Source of the DNA: Ciborinia camelliae
Lineage: Eukaryota > Ascomycota > Leotiomycetes > Helotiales > Sclerotiniaceae
DNA: 64,000 bases
Reading direction: 5' to 3'
NCBI GenBank assembly: GCA_025890175.1
Contig: JANPYM010000013.1
Span: 1,874,270 to 1,938,269, forward strand
How positions within the stretch are numbered: the first letter of the stretch is position 1; every line of letters begins with the position of its first letter. Both the position numbers and the translations under genes were made by a program. Under the pieces are notes generated by a model. The model did no database searches and was not told where the DNA came from. It was given only the letters and a program-made list of their open reading frames with translations. Of this stretch, positions 48,427 through 59,760 are shown piece after piece.

Positions 48427-49152
48427 CTAAGGACTGCAACGTCCCATCACCTCCCTAACCAACTGGTTCATGAACCCTTGAATCGTATCCAAAAATTCCT
48501 CTCTCTGCACCAAAAACGAATCTGAAACACTCTGATTGGAACTCGAAATATCTTTCTCCGTCAACCTCCTTACCACGAACTGGTTTAGGCGACCAAGGTT
48601 TCTTCTCAACGGATAGAGGTTTTTCTCGAGCACTTTGCAAAGTTCGCTAGGGTTACCCCTATTGGATTGGAAACATTGGAGGCTGAAGGAGAAACCAATT
48701 TGTAGCCGACGTAATTGTCCATTCGCGCAGCTAGTCTCCAAGCAAGATTTCAAGATAGTCGCAATCTTTGAATGAGAGTAGCCGTTGATCTGAATCGTGA
48801 GATCCAAAGTGTGGATATACTGGAAAGCAGGTGGTGGGTGGATGAACGTGTAACCCAAGAATCGTATGCCATAGTTGCTGATTGATGTCCGATAAGGTAA
48901 GAAACAATAGAGTTCGTTCAAGACTTCTCGATAGACCATTTGATTCGTGTGAAGGATAGGTGGCGAGTAGAGTTTGTGCTCCTCGCTGCGAGATTTTGGG
49001 TGGTTTGGATCCCAAGCAGACGTCCAGTTAAAGTCTGCCGAAGGATCAATTGAAGGAATCAAGAGCCGGTAGATCATTAGCCTAATCTCGAATGGACAAT
49101 TGAGGAACGGAGGGATCCCGCTTCGGATGGAGGTGATTTCGTTTGCTGACAT
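48427..49152 (-). CDS. 2EXR / F-box-like fungal protein, 241 aa
   Basis: Single exon starting at MSANEITSIRSG. The N-terminal segment PFLNCPFEIRLMIYRLLIPS is the typical 2EXR (F-box-like) motif of filamentous fungi: F-x-LP-EIR-IYxxL. The remainder (ILHTNQMVYREVLNELYCFL, then FQYIHTLDLTIQ) follows the usual pattern of these proteins, where a leucine-rich stretch reports on contacts after the motif. An F-box-like role in substrate recruitment is often assumed but unproven. The upstream frame is open to 49317, but the extra 55 residues are AT-rich leader; I prefer the internal Met. Head to head with the MYND gene. Confidence 0.72.
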   Translation of the reverse strand: MSANEITSIRSGIPPFLNCPFEIRLMIYRLLIPSIDPSADFNWTSAWDPNHPKSRSEEHKLYSPPILHTNQMVYREVLNELYCFLPYRTSISNYGIRFLGYTFIHPPPAFQYIHTLDLTIQINGYSHSKIATILKSCLETSCANGQLRRLQIGFSFSLQCFQSNRGNPSELCKVLEKNLYPLRRNLGRLNQFVVRRLTEKDISSSNQSVSDSFLVQREEFLDTIQGFMNQLVREVMGRCSP

Positions 49153-49878
49153 TGTTTCTTTCTTTTTATCTTTCAAAGACAATTTTTGTTGGAGAGTGTA
49201 GAAACGTGGGTGGGATTTAATCTGAGATATAAGAACGAAAAGCTTATTGTCAGTCAATATTATTATGATTATGCGTGTACGGATTATGACGACTGACTCG
49301 ATCCGCGGCTCCACCAAAAGTTGGTGATTACCGGTGAGTCTCCGTGGTAGGATGATGGATGAGTGGACGCATTGTTAAGTTAGGTGGAGAGATATTTCAC
49401 GCCCAGTCGTGAAACGGGAGTGATCAGCCACTCGCCATTACATTGAACAACTCAACTTACTGAATTTGACTTGCTTTGCATATCAATTCATGACTTACTT
49501 TGCAGATCAATTCAAAACTTATCCACTCCACTTCCTAATAACAATCAGTTTGTATTACACGTGACTTACACGTGAATGACACGATTCATTGAACCATCCT
49601 TGATACAAGGTACTATTCGTCCAGTCTTCTTATGTCTGTGACTGAATTTGGCATCTGTGGAGTTTGAATCTGTAGGTACTTGGATAGAATGAAATTACTC
49701 ACTAAAATAATTCATGGTTGAGCCCCGTCATATCACCCACCACGTTTCAGGTTGTGTTACATCCCAAAATTCTCAACCACCATCTTCCTGTTAACAGTCA
49801 ACAACATCCCTAGCCTCATATCCCATTTCACCAACCATACTCGACAATCACTCACTACCATCGAACCCCCCCTTCAAA
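49153..49878. promoter_or_regulatory. divergent promoter region, 2EXR / MYND genes
   Basis: 726 bp between divergent start codons. Contains the repeat ACACGTGACTTACACGTGA near 49557-49575 (two CACGTG E-box-type palindromes) and a pyrimidine-rich 3' end typical of fungal leaders. Functional use of the CACGTG pair is inference. Confidence 0.4.
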
Positions 49879-50669
49879 ATGCCCCCCAACTTCCCCAACC
49901 TCTTCTCCCCCGCCTTCCTAACCTTCTCCACCTGCCCTCTCAACCCCACCGCCGATCCCTCCTCCACTGTATCTACCGATGAAGAATCACCCGGAACCCC
50001 CCGAAAAACATACCTCCTGGCAACAATATCCCAAAATATGACACTTTCCACAACCCCGACTTTTATTTGCATAGATTCTGCCAGCGCGTCTTTTGCACTA
50101 ACGATTGTTCTTGAGGCGCCATTGACGCCTGCCCAATTAGAGGGAAATGGAAGTGGAAATGATTTTGATATTAAGAAATTAAAGAAAGGGCATACGGTTG
50201 TCGTACCGAACCCGAGGAGGCATGGGGTACGAGAGGGGAAACAGGGGTATGTTAGGTGTACGTGGGGTGATCTTGTTGTGAGTTACGTTGTTTTTGTCTT
50301 TTTGGGATAATTTTTCAGGGCTGATGATGGGAAATAGATTATTCCGACATCGTTGGAGAAAATCTTGGGAATGGGTAAGAAATTTATCAAAATTCGGGAA
50401 GATATGAAAGAGGACAGCCAAGAAGGTATGGTGGAATGCCAGTCATGTGAGAGGAAGGCTAGTGAGGAGGAGCTCTCGAGGTGTAAAGGGTGCAATGAGG
50501 TTTTGTATTGTGACAAGGTATGTTTTTATACCTGAAGCATCGAGTTGGTAGAGCTTGGGTGAGTTGACCATAAATACAGGAATGCCAAACGAAAGGATGG
50601 AATGAAAAAGGCCATAAGGGTGAGTGTAAGGTTCTGAAAGCTGTGGCTAGCATGGGCTTGGGGGATTAG
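49879..50669 (+). CDS. MYND-type zinc finger protein, 222 aa
   Basis: Three exons: 49879-50277, 50338-50517 and 50580-50669. Introns are 60 and 62 bp in phase 0. The C-terminal MYND finger is complete only after splicing: CQSCERK, then CKGCNEVLYCDK, then ECQTKGWNEKGHKGECKVL, giving the C-x2-C ... C-x2-C ... C-x3-C ... H-x3-C order (about residues 164-210). The N-terminal 140 residues (start MPPNFPNLFSPAF) contain a KKGHTVVVPNPRRHGVREGK stretch and a WGDLV-IIPTSLEKIL region of unknown fold. MYND fingers mediate protein binding, usually to proline-rich peptides; partner unknown. Confidence 0.88.
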
Positions 50670-51134
50670 ATTATAGGGTGAGGTGAGGATCTATCATTAG
50701 AAGTGATCAAAGGGAAGCTGTGGGAGTTGCGGTAATGACTGTATTTTCTAATAGATCAGAAGTCAATGACGAAAGATAATAGGCCCTAACAAATGACAAA
50801 TAGCACAAGGAAATGCATTAAGAAAGTCTCCTCAACAATCCCATTCTTCAATCTTCCAAACTCATCGTCAATATTCCCTTCCTCCCTTCTCTGTCAACTG
50901 AGTCCCCCCGGCCCCCCTTCGATTATTTTTGGTTTTTGCTTAGTTGAATAAAAAGTTACAAGTTCAAATATAATGAAATAGACAAGATACAAAAGGCCAA
51001 AGAAAGGCTCGAGTGGGTAGGCAACAAAATAAACAATAAGACAGACTCGAAAATTAAGAAAATCCATCATCATCCATCGATATCAGAGCTTATTTGGAAT
51101 AGGGGGATGAAGCTGGCACTTTTTCATCATTATA
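50670..51134. other. convergent intergenic region (MYND / C2H2 genes)
   Basis: 465 bp between two stop codons of convergent genes. No other feature seen. Confidence 0.5.
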
Positions 51135-52372
51135 CTAGGCACTGATTCCATGCTTCTGAAACATATGCTTCTTCTGGTCTCTTTCTCGAAGCCAGCCGTT
51201 GGACCCGACTCGATCACAACCGGGATGAGAGCACTGAAACGGTGAAGGATGTTCCTTCTTGATGTGAGCTTGAAGAAGCTTCTTCGTGTCGAAACCGTTC
51301 AATCCCACTCGATCGCAAGATACTTTTTCGCAGCTGAATGCAGATGAATTATGCTCGCTCATCATGTGCTGGGTAAATTCATCATAGGATCCGTATTTTC
51401 CCCCCCAGCAACCGTTCTGTTTTTTACACAGAGCGCAGTAGGAAGAAAATGTGGAACATTCGATCTTATGGTAATTGCTCATGTGTTGCCGAAGATGATC
51501 CTTCCTCTTAAATCCGTTATTGCCTCGATATCTAAGAGAGTCAGTAAAACGACTTCAATAATTGGTGTAAGACAAAAGGGCATGGCCGTACTTACGTGCG
51601 ACAATGGGGACAAGGATGACGGGGAACATTGCTCTTGTGACATGCTTGGTGCCGAATCAGGTCACCAACTCTCCCAGCCGTCGACCCACAATCAGGGTAT
51701 AGGCAAGCATATGAAGAATGTCCGGTACAATATGCATGATCGTCGAGTCCTGGTGTATTTTTAAATAGGTCTCCGCATTGATGGCATGCGAATTTGATTT
51801 CGGGGTGTTGATTCTTCAAATGGCATCCGCGATAAAGGAGAAGATAGCCCAAAACAACACAGCCTGGAATAGGGCAGTGAAAAGCTTCATGCCTGGTGAT
51901 CCTGCAATGCTCCTTGAGATCTTTGATGGTACGAAACTTTATCTCACACCCTAACACACAGGATAGTGGAAGATGATTGGGCGATTTATTTTTGCTACAA
52001 AAGACATCCGGGTCCTTGATATAAAGTGCAAACTCAGATACTTCAAGTGGCGATGAGCACGTAGCGCAAGTTGTATTAGAATATATAGCCCCGTGGTATT
52101 GATATTGACTACTTTTAGTAAGCGGGAGTAAACACTCAATGTTTTCAGAAGGCGTATTTACGTACAGTAAATAATGTGTCAAGGGAGTAGTCTTCTTTGG
52201 AGAATCTGCAGACGTTGACTGCGGATTCTCCGCCCTTTTTCTATGAGTTAGCTTTTTTTTAAGCCACTTATTCTGTGCCCATGTCGAAGGGAATGGCAGG
52301 GTCCCAATCAATCAAGGTGTCCCAGAAATCGTCTGGATTATCTTCAAACGATTGGATGTAGCTGCCGTCCAT
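51135..52372 (-). CDS. C2H2-type zinc finger protein, N-terminus unresolved
   Basis: Two exons are clear: from at least 52311 down to 51596, and 51531-51135, with a 64-bp intron (GTAAGT...TAG). The protein has a run of C2H2-like fingers: CEIKFRTIKDLKEHCRITRH, then CHQCGDLFKNTPGLDDHAY, then CPHCRTYRGNNGFKRKDHLR spanning the splice, and finally CDRVGLNGFDTKKLLQAHIK and CDRVGSNGWLRERDQKKH. A likely transcription factor or nucleic-acid-binding protein. The best start, ATG at 52372, begins MDGSYIQSFEDNPDDFWDTL, an acidic leader usual for such factors, but it is one base out of frame with the fingers, and I found no GT-AG intron that repairs this. An AG preceded by CTAAC at about 52240-52250 could be an acceptor. 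The feature end is therefore approximate. Confidence 0.72.
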
Positions 52373-54316
52373 CTTGTATGCAAGACGTCGAAAAGGGCGT
52401 GTAAAGTTGAAGTGTTTAGAAAGCGGCGATGAAAATTAGGGGTGAAAGAAGCGTTCAGAGCGAAAATAAGGAAGTATTTGGTGCAGAATAGTGATGAGGG
52501 GAGGGCATAATCATATCTTGGGGCGAAAAGCCCGCACCGCTGCTCTAATTCCAGAGTATCTGCAAAAAAGGGCGTGGTGAGCTTTGCTAGGTGGATACAA
52601 GGGTGTCATGCAGCCCATGCAAATATTCGGTGAACAAACGAGAAAGTCGCTAAAACTTGTCACGCATAGCTGCGACTTTCTTGAGCATCAACATGTAAGA
52701 TTAAGGTGAAGAAAGAGAAGCAAATGGCACCGAAGCCTCAATTTTGATCGATGTGCAAAAACATCTGTATTCCATAAGATACATACCAGTATATTTGTTT
52801 CATTTACCTCCGTATCATCTAGAATCTGGTATGCTTCGATTACACCAGCTTTCCATCGCTTACAATTACCGAGCACAGCCCCAACCAATAGCTGTAACTG
52901 CTATCGATTTGGATGGTTTGGGATTTTGTGTAGTGTTCGAGATTGTTGGGGGATTAACACCCGTCCCCCCATTGATTATGACCTCCCATATACGTATTTG
53001 TTTTGATATCCAGATCTGATAAAGTGAGTTTTTCTCCCCAAGATTCGAAACCAGTTTTAACGTTGCCGGTGCAAACAACGGTTGGGTAATGCTGATACTG
53101 CGATGGGGAGGCCGAAAGTTTGGGAGTGGTGAGTTGTATATATCCACTAATTCGTGGCTAGAGAACCCCATTAGTGGAATACATAGAAACTTTCCTATGG
53201 CAAAACTTAGTGATACACTTTAACCTCCTTCATCGATAAAATTAAGCGATCCGTACGAAAGTGTAATAGTAGGTACCACCTAGCCATCATCATAAAAGGC
53301 ATTGATTGGGGCATACAATAATGACAACAAGTTGGTGCTATATTTTGACAAGAGATAAGTCGACAGATTATATATAGGACTACGATATGCACAACTAATT
53401 TCAAAGATCCCACAAATTCCATTTTCAATCATTTTAATTATTCTAACCATTGAATTGATTCAAGTTGATTCATGGATTTCATGGATTTCATGGATTTCGC
53501 CAACTTCATTAGCTTAAATCATTCCAACCATTCAAATCATAAATATAAATATAAATTTAAACTCCAAAATCTCCACATCATTATTTCAATCTTAGAAATT
53601 GAACTTGACTTTTTGAAAATAGATAGTTATGCACATCGTAGTACTAGAGAGTGAACCCATATGATCGATATCAATTTCCAACCCAATTCCATCTGCCAAG
53701 AGATGAGGCATACTCGTCAGTCAAGTTTTCAACAATGGGATGGATTCACCTTTACTCTATAAGGATGTAGCGGTCCTACATCGTAATCCGTTTCTCAAGT
53801 AGTGTTTGATGAGAATCATGGATCTTTGGATCAAAGACTTTTATCATGTTGTTAGCAGTGAGTATGTGCCAATGGAAGTATCTTTATTCCCCATGTTGAC
53901 TTGCCGCATTTCAAGGTGTTTCATCACGATATAATACTGGGCTAATTACCAAAGATGTATTGCGCATGGTAGTGTGGATATGTTCCTGACTTGGAGCGCC
54001 ATATGATCATCCTGTGGTTGTGGAGTGGGATGAAAGAAAAACTAGTCGAATGAGCACGATAATACCAGTCAGTATTGGTACAGGTCGAACTCATTCATGA
54101 TGGACAGCGTAGATGAATATCAAAAGATGTTAACTGCATCTGGTAGGACACAGGATTTAGGTACGGCAGAGCCTCAGAGTCTCTACGGCATGGTCGATCC
54201 TATACTGGCTGTATGCATCGAGTCTTCAACAATCAAAGATATTTATCAAGTGCATACACACCATCCCCAGCCCAAGAGACAACAAAGGTGCAAACAACAA
54301 AGTGTAACGTTTCAAG
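52373..54316. other. intergenic region, no supported gene
   Basis: About 1.9 kb with short ORFs only. Contains three tandem copies of ATGGATTTC at 53472-53498 and AT-rich simple sequence. Probably promoters of the two flanking divergent genes. Confidence 0.45.
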
Positions 54317-56172
54317 ATGGATGAATGTTTCGAAATCATAGATCTCCCCGACGGATACCACATTTCGGAACTGAGCGGAGACCAGCGAGCCATCCAACCC
54401 CTAGTCGCCGCCATGCAACTAACCGTCACAGAAAACCTGACGAAGAGGGGAGGGCCCATCTTCCACGCCGATCTCAGTCTATCAGATCCGGCCGGTAAGG
54501 ACTTTGGAATGAATATAATCTACGAGATGTTTTCCCGCGGGCTGCCCAATCAACGCCGCATGATGTCCTGCGAAATCTGCGAGACGTTCATTCGAGATTT
54601 CGGCGATCTGTGCTACCTTTCCGACGACGCGACTCTGGTGCCGCTGCTGTGGCCGGGCGAAGATGTGGTTCCGGATTATTACAGACAGGCAGTCGCCAAT
54701 GTGAGGAAGATGTTTGAAGGACGGCCACTGGGAAAAGATTTCCTGAGTCACCTCGAGACTCTCAGTCACCGGTCTGCGTATTATGCTCGGAAATCTGATA
54801 ATTATGATACCTACGACCATATGGACGTCGATCTTCTGGTTGATTGTCGATCTCGTTATGAACCGGCGGAATCAACGGAACTGGCTGAACTTCTGGAGAG
54901 AATCATTGCGGTTAATGACGAGAAGACTATTGCCCGTGCTAGTACGCTGCTTATTAACGATATATTACCTCATGCCAACTTATACAAGATATGGATTGTG
55001 TGGCTAAAGAACGTTGCCGCTGCCATCAAGGTACGGAAAACCCTCGATCTCCAAGGTCGAAGAACTTTGATGGCTAGATATGCGTCTCTAGCAGCCAAGG
55101 GGTGTTTGCCTTCGCTGTACAATGGTGAGCTGGCAAAGTTGATGTCCTATGTTCGGGCTGGAGAAGACATCAAGTCTATCAAGCCAAAGTGGATAAAACT
55201 AGTAAACCCCCAAGAGGGGATATCACTCGAAGATATGGCTCGTACGACATCAAGATTAATGTCAGACTTGGGATACAACACAACGTGTTTTTACCGATCG
55301 TTTATCAGACTCGGCCAGATACCTCCATCTGTAAGTTGCATGAATTCCAAGAGATTTGATCAGTCATCTACCTACCTATCCAAACTAACCAAAAGCCATC
55401 ATAGGCGTATCTCTGGGCCGATTCTTCCAAGCCCTCATCCATACCCAAGCCTCTATTCCGACCTCTCAACGCCCCCAAATCAAGCCTCCCAGACGCGCTT
55501 CAGGACTCTCTCAACAGGGCCGCAATCCAGAAAACCTGTTTCCGCAAATTCTGCCTCAAAGTGCTTCCACAAATCTCCTCGCTCTCGATCCACATCCCCG
55601 CAGAATCCGAACATGCGGCAAACTTCCACTTCCTAACCACGGGCCTCGACGATCCCAGCAAATCGACCAAGCCCATCTTCTCCTTCCAGGAACGGGGGAA
55701 ACACACCGCGTCCTGGTATCAAGCGACACATGTCACATCACCCGAAGAAGTGGATCTGGGCGACGGATGGGTAAAGGTAAAATGCATCGTTTCATTTCCA
55801 CACATGTGGGATCACTTCCAAGTGCACGAGAAATCGGTCGATGAATTTTTCGATCCGAGGGCGGAGAGGGAATTCCTGCATCGGGAGATGGATATGAGAT
55901 TTTTGCTCGTGTTGGAGGGTATTAATGATCATCATGCCCAGGGCTCGGATCTCGCGAACGAGTTTGTAAATGAGGAACTGAAGTGTTTTGGCAGAGAGCA
56001 GATTGAGGTGTATAGAGATTATCACTCGATGCGTGGATCCTATGTGGGAGGTCATGTGGGGGGTGTGGTGGTGGAGAATCGGAAGTTCAGGAATTTGATG
56101 CTGGGGGTGAGGATGAAGAGTGGTGAGTTTGTGAGGTTTGAGGTTGTTAAGTTTAAGTATTTTATGGGATGA
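54317..56172 (+). CDS. unrecognised conserved-looking protein, 593 aa
   Basis: Two exons: 54317-55330 (338 codons) and 55405-56172, joined by a 74-bp phase-0 intron (GTAAGT...ATAG). The protein starts MDECFEIIDLPDGYHISEL. Residues about 85-105 hold a Cys-rich stretch (MSCEICETFIRDFGDLCYLS) with a C-x2-C and flanking residues that could bind a metal. The rest is a mixed helical protein with no signal peptide or membrane segment; the C-terminal part contains FSFQERGKHTASWYQATHVT. GC and codon use look like the other real genes, and the long exon has no internal stop. I do not recognise the family. Confidence 0.75.
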
Positions 56173-57763
56173 ACTATCTATGGAGTATTACGCAAACGTA
56201 TGGTTGGGAGTTGTGTTCTGGGGGCTGGGGTTGAAGTTTGGGATATCAGGATAAGGTCTATGCGTATGAATTAGGCCAGATACCTAGGTAAGGAAACCTA
56301 AAACGGTCTCTACAAAACACATCTTAATCACAATTAAAAGAATTGCAATCTTACCCCCCACGATTCTCAACTTCTCAAGTAAGTAGACCTCTTATTAAAC
56401 ATACAAAGCACCCACAGGGAAGATATTTATCTTGTCTGCATCTTTCTTTCCATTTGGTCCCAAGCTCAACACTCGTCCAAGCCGAACGTAAAAATACATA
56501 ATTCACAACTTAACCAGAAGAAATATAGCATTATAAACCCCCAAACCATACACTCCCACTCCCACTCACTCACTCACTCCCATTCAAACAGTATCCAAAT
56601 AATCAGCCCTCAGGCTAAATAACTAAATAAAGCCTAAAACCATGAGATATTCCACTCCCACTCCCACTCCCACTCCCACTCACACACCCTAATCCTCCAT
56701 AAAGACCAAGACCAAGACCAAATCCCATCATTCCATCCCATTCCACCCATCCCATCCCACCCCATCCCACCCCATTCAATAACGTATACAATACCATACA
56801 AAACGGTATCAATCAAAAAAGATTTTATTTCCCTTCCCACCTCCCTCCTACCTCCCTTCTACCTCCATCCCTCCCTCCCTCTCTTACCTCCCTCTCTTAC
56901 CTCCCTCCTACCTCCCACCTCCCTTCTACCTCCCTCTCCCTCCTACCTCCCTCCNNNNNNNNNNCTCCCTCCCTTCCTCTCTTCTCCTCCTCCCTCCCTT
57001 CTCCCTCCTCCCTCCCTCCCTCCATAATTTAGCAATGCAACTATATGGAATTCAGTTGAACAATATAAAAAATCGATGAAAAACACAACAATCAAGGTAC
57101 CTAGGTACCTACTAGGTACCTACTAGGTACCTAGACAAGATGACTCGGGAGTTATATAGAGAATACCCAATTACCTATTTATTTATTTACCGATTTATTT
57201 ATTTATTTACCGATTTATTTACCTATTTATTTACCGATTTCCCAATCAGTTTTTAACAAGAACATGAAAATTGAAGAACAGTGGAAAGAAAGAGCAGAGG
57301 TGACGAATGAATAAATGAATAAATAAATGAAAAATATCGTTTGGAAATTAAACCCGACTACCTAATTAATTGCTTGCTTGCTTGCTTGCTATTCCATTGA
57401 TCCCGTTTTGCCATAATATGATATGAGACGATATGAGACGATATGAGACGATATGATATGAGACGATATGGGACGATACGATATGATATGAGACGATATG
57501 ATACGATATAAAAAGACGAATCTCAATGCCCTGCCTGATAATATGGAACCCAACGAACCCAAAAAAAAACCAAGAACCAACCACCAACGCCCAAGATTCC
57601 CACCGCTTTACCCAAATATTTCACCGAGTCTTTCACCGAGTCTTTCCACCCACCCACCCACCGATCCGAGACAAGCGACCAGATAATCTAACCAACAAAA
57701 TGCACCTTCGGTCCCAGGCAAGCCCAGCGTCATGGCTGGAGAGAGAGATGGAGGGAGGGAGAA
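56173..57763. other. gene-free, simple-repeat-rich region between convergent genes
   Basis: Contains (CACTCC)n-type stretches near 56650-56690, a polypyrimidine CTCCCT tract (56840-57020) broken by an N gap, palindromic GGTACCTA words (57097-57134), an (ATTT)n region with CCGATTT interruptions (57175-57245), (TTGC)n at 57370-57390 and a GATATGAGAC repeat (57417-57510). No gene. Confidence 0.7.
56955..56964. other. assembly gap (10 N)
   Basis: Ten Ns inside a polypyrimidine CTCCCT tract; probably a collapsed or unresolved repeat of unknown true length. Confidence 0.98.
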
Positions 57764-59760
57764 TTAATGAATAACAACGGCGACATGATCATCCATATAT
57801 TTACTAATATCACCCAAGCCAATACTGGCCAAGATGGAGATGGCTCCAAAGGCAATACTGACATAGTAAACCCAAGGATAAGCCGTCGCATAGGCTTCTT
57901 GGCCTGCGACGACGATTTCGTTCCAGATGGTAACATTATTCCCGACCAGGGGTAAGATATCGTCCAAAAGACTGGCGCCGGTCAAGGTGGCAATCTCCGT
58001 GATGATGTGCAAGTCAAAGATATCGTTAGCGTAGCAGGCCAGAGCAATCTTGATGGAGAGTTCCGGCACGAATTTGTTCAGGAAGACGTTGTAATACGTG
58101 GTGTATCCGATGGCGCCACCGACGACACGAATGGCGAGGGTAAGCGCGGCGATGGTGGCGATTAAGTCATCGGGACAGATGATGGTCGTGATGATCGAAG
58201 CGGGGACGACAATGCCACCAATTCCCAGTCCGGCTACGACGAGGATACCGTATACGGCGTTGATATTATTGCGGTCTGCGGCAGCAAGCGCACCACATCC
58301 TGCCGTCATCATGCAGGATGAGATAATCATAAGCGTACGGATTCCCCCGCGGAAGGCAGATAACAGCGTCAGAACAACACAAGCACCGATGAGGATAGAA
58401 AAGCCAATAGGAAGACCTCGGATCCCAACACCGATTGGGTCGTGTCCGTAGACGTTGAAGGCTTGTGTAGGCCAGAAGAGGAGGACGGAGAAGAAGTTTG
58501 CGCCTGAGATGAAGGTGATGACGAGGGTAAGACCTAAGATGCGGGGTTCCTTTCGGAGTCGAGAGGGGAACATGGGATATTTGGCACCATAGACTTCCCA
58601 GAAGCAGAAGGCCACGATAAATACGCCACCGAGAACGAGTGGCACGATTGTATGTGCAGAACCCCAGGGGTACTAGATTTCACGGGTGAGCATTTCAATA
58701 TAATTGGGAATGTGGCGACTTACCTGATATCCACCCCAGAGAAGACCAGCAACGAAAAGAATCAAGCCAGCAATGGAGAGAAATCCGCCCACAAAGTCGA
58801 TTCGAGAGATAACCTCCCTGCGTGAGAGGCCAGTTGAATTAACTCGAGGGGGTGGGAAGTAAAATATCGCCGTCACGACGAATCCAACGAATGCCCAGAG
58901 GCCACAAAACAGTCCTACATATCTCCAACTCGAATGTGATGCGATCAGCTGACCCCAGAGCACAGATGGGCAGAACGGCAGGATGGTGAAAATCAGGACT
59001 GCAACGTATTTACCTCGCTTGGCGGTTGGGGCGAGTTCCGAGGTTGCAGCAAGAGCTGTTAATTCATTTATTCCAGCGCCAGCGCCAGCAATAGCCATGC
59101 CACCTGTGATGGCTTAGCATTTTGATATAGAAAGCCAATTGCATGAGACTTACCAATGAAGATGTTCATGGAGTGTGCCGTGGAACAAACGATCATTCCA
59201 ATAACGATTAAACCCGCACCAGTCATGGCAATGTACCGTCTGCCAAACAGATCCGACAAAGCTCCCACAAATGGGCACACGGCTGCCAGGGCGAGTAGGT
59301 TGGCCAACACAAACCATGTCCACCTGTCTGCTCCTCCAAGATCACCATAGATATATGGCGGGATACCACCTAGATACTGTTAGACCAAGACTTCCTTCGA
59401 CACAACAGAATAGCATACCGAAAAGATATACTGGGATTTGAGAACCTGTCCATAGGAAGGCCATGGCAACCAAGGACATGAATCGATTTATAGTCATCTA
59501 TTGTACATATTTAGCCACGAACTTTGGAAAAGATATGGTTCGATATTTACCGGTGGCTCATGATCATGATCCTCATCGTCCCCGTATGTTCTTACTCCGT
59601 CCTTCTCATAGTAATGGGTATTTCCCGGAACCCTTGAAACTGTGCGAATGACTTCCAAATGGTCTCCTGTGCCGGCCTCAACAGGGCCAGTCTCTTTATC
59701 CAGTGACCTCGACATTGAATTGACTGAGATATTCGGGAGAGGAAAACCTTCTTGGCCCAT
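57764..59760 (-). CDS. MFS transporter, TRI12/siderophore-transporter-like family, 597 aa
   Basis: Five exons: 59760-59551, 59497-59419, 59369-59154, 59103-58724 and 58672-57764. Introns are 49-53 bp, with a coding total of 598 codons. The polar N-terminus (GVRTYGDDEDHDHEPP) is followed by membrane segments typical of the 14-TM fungal MFS family that includes trichothecene efflux pump Tri12: IPPYIYGDLGGADRWTWFVL, then the loop 2-3 motif GALSDLFGRRYI, then GAGAGINELTALAATSELAP and PVFIxW-like later helices (LLFWPTQAFNVYGHDPIG). The product sits in the plasma membrane and probably exports small hydrophobic compounds or moves siderophores; substrate unknown. No toxin biosynthesis genes are nearby, so the pump is not part of a cluster here. 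Confidence 0.88.

Noticed and set aside
52866..53171. 101-codon minus ORF between the zinc-finger and 593-aa genes
   Set aside because: No recognisable domain or intron structure; the sequence around it has non-coding character.
57764..59760. Part of a trichothecene or siderophore gene cluster
   Set aside because: The transporter family fits, but no terpene cyclase, P450, NRPS or other biosynthetic gene is present within the window.
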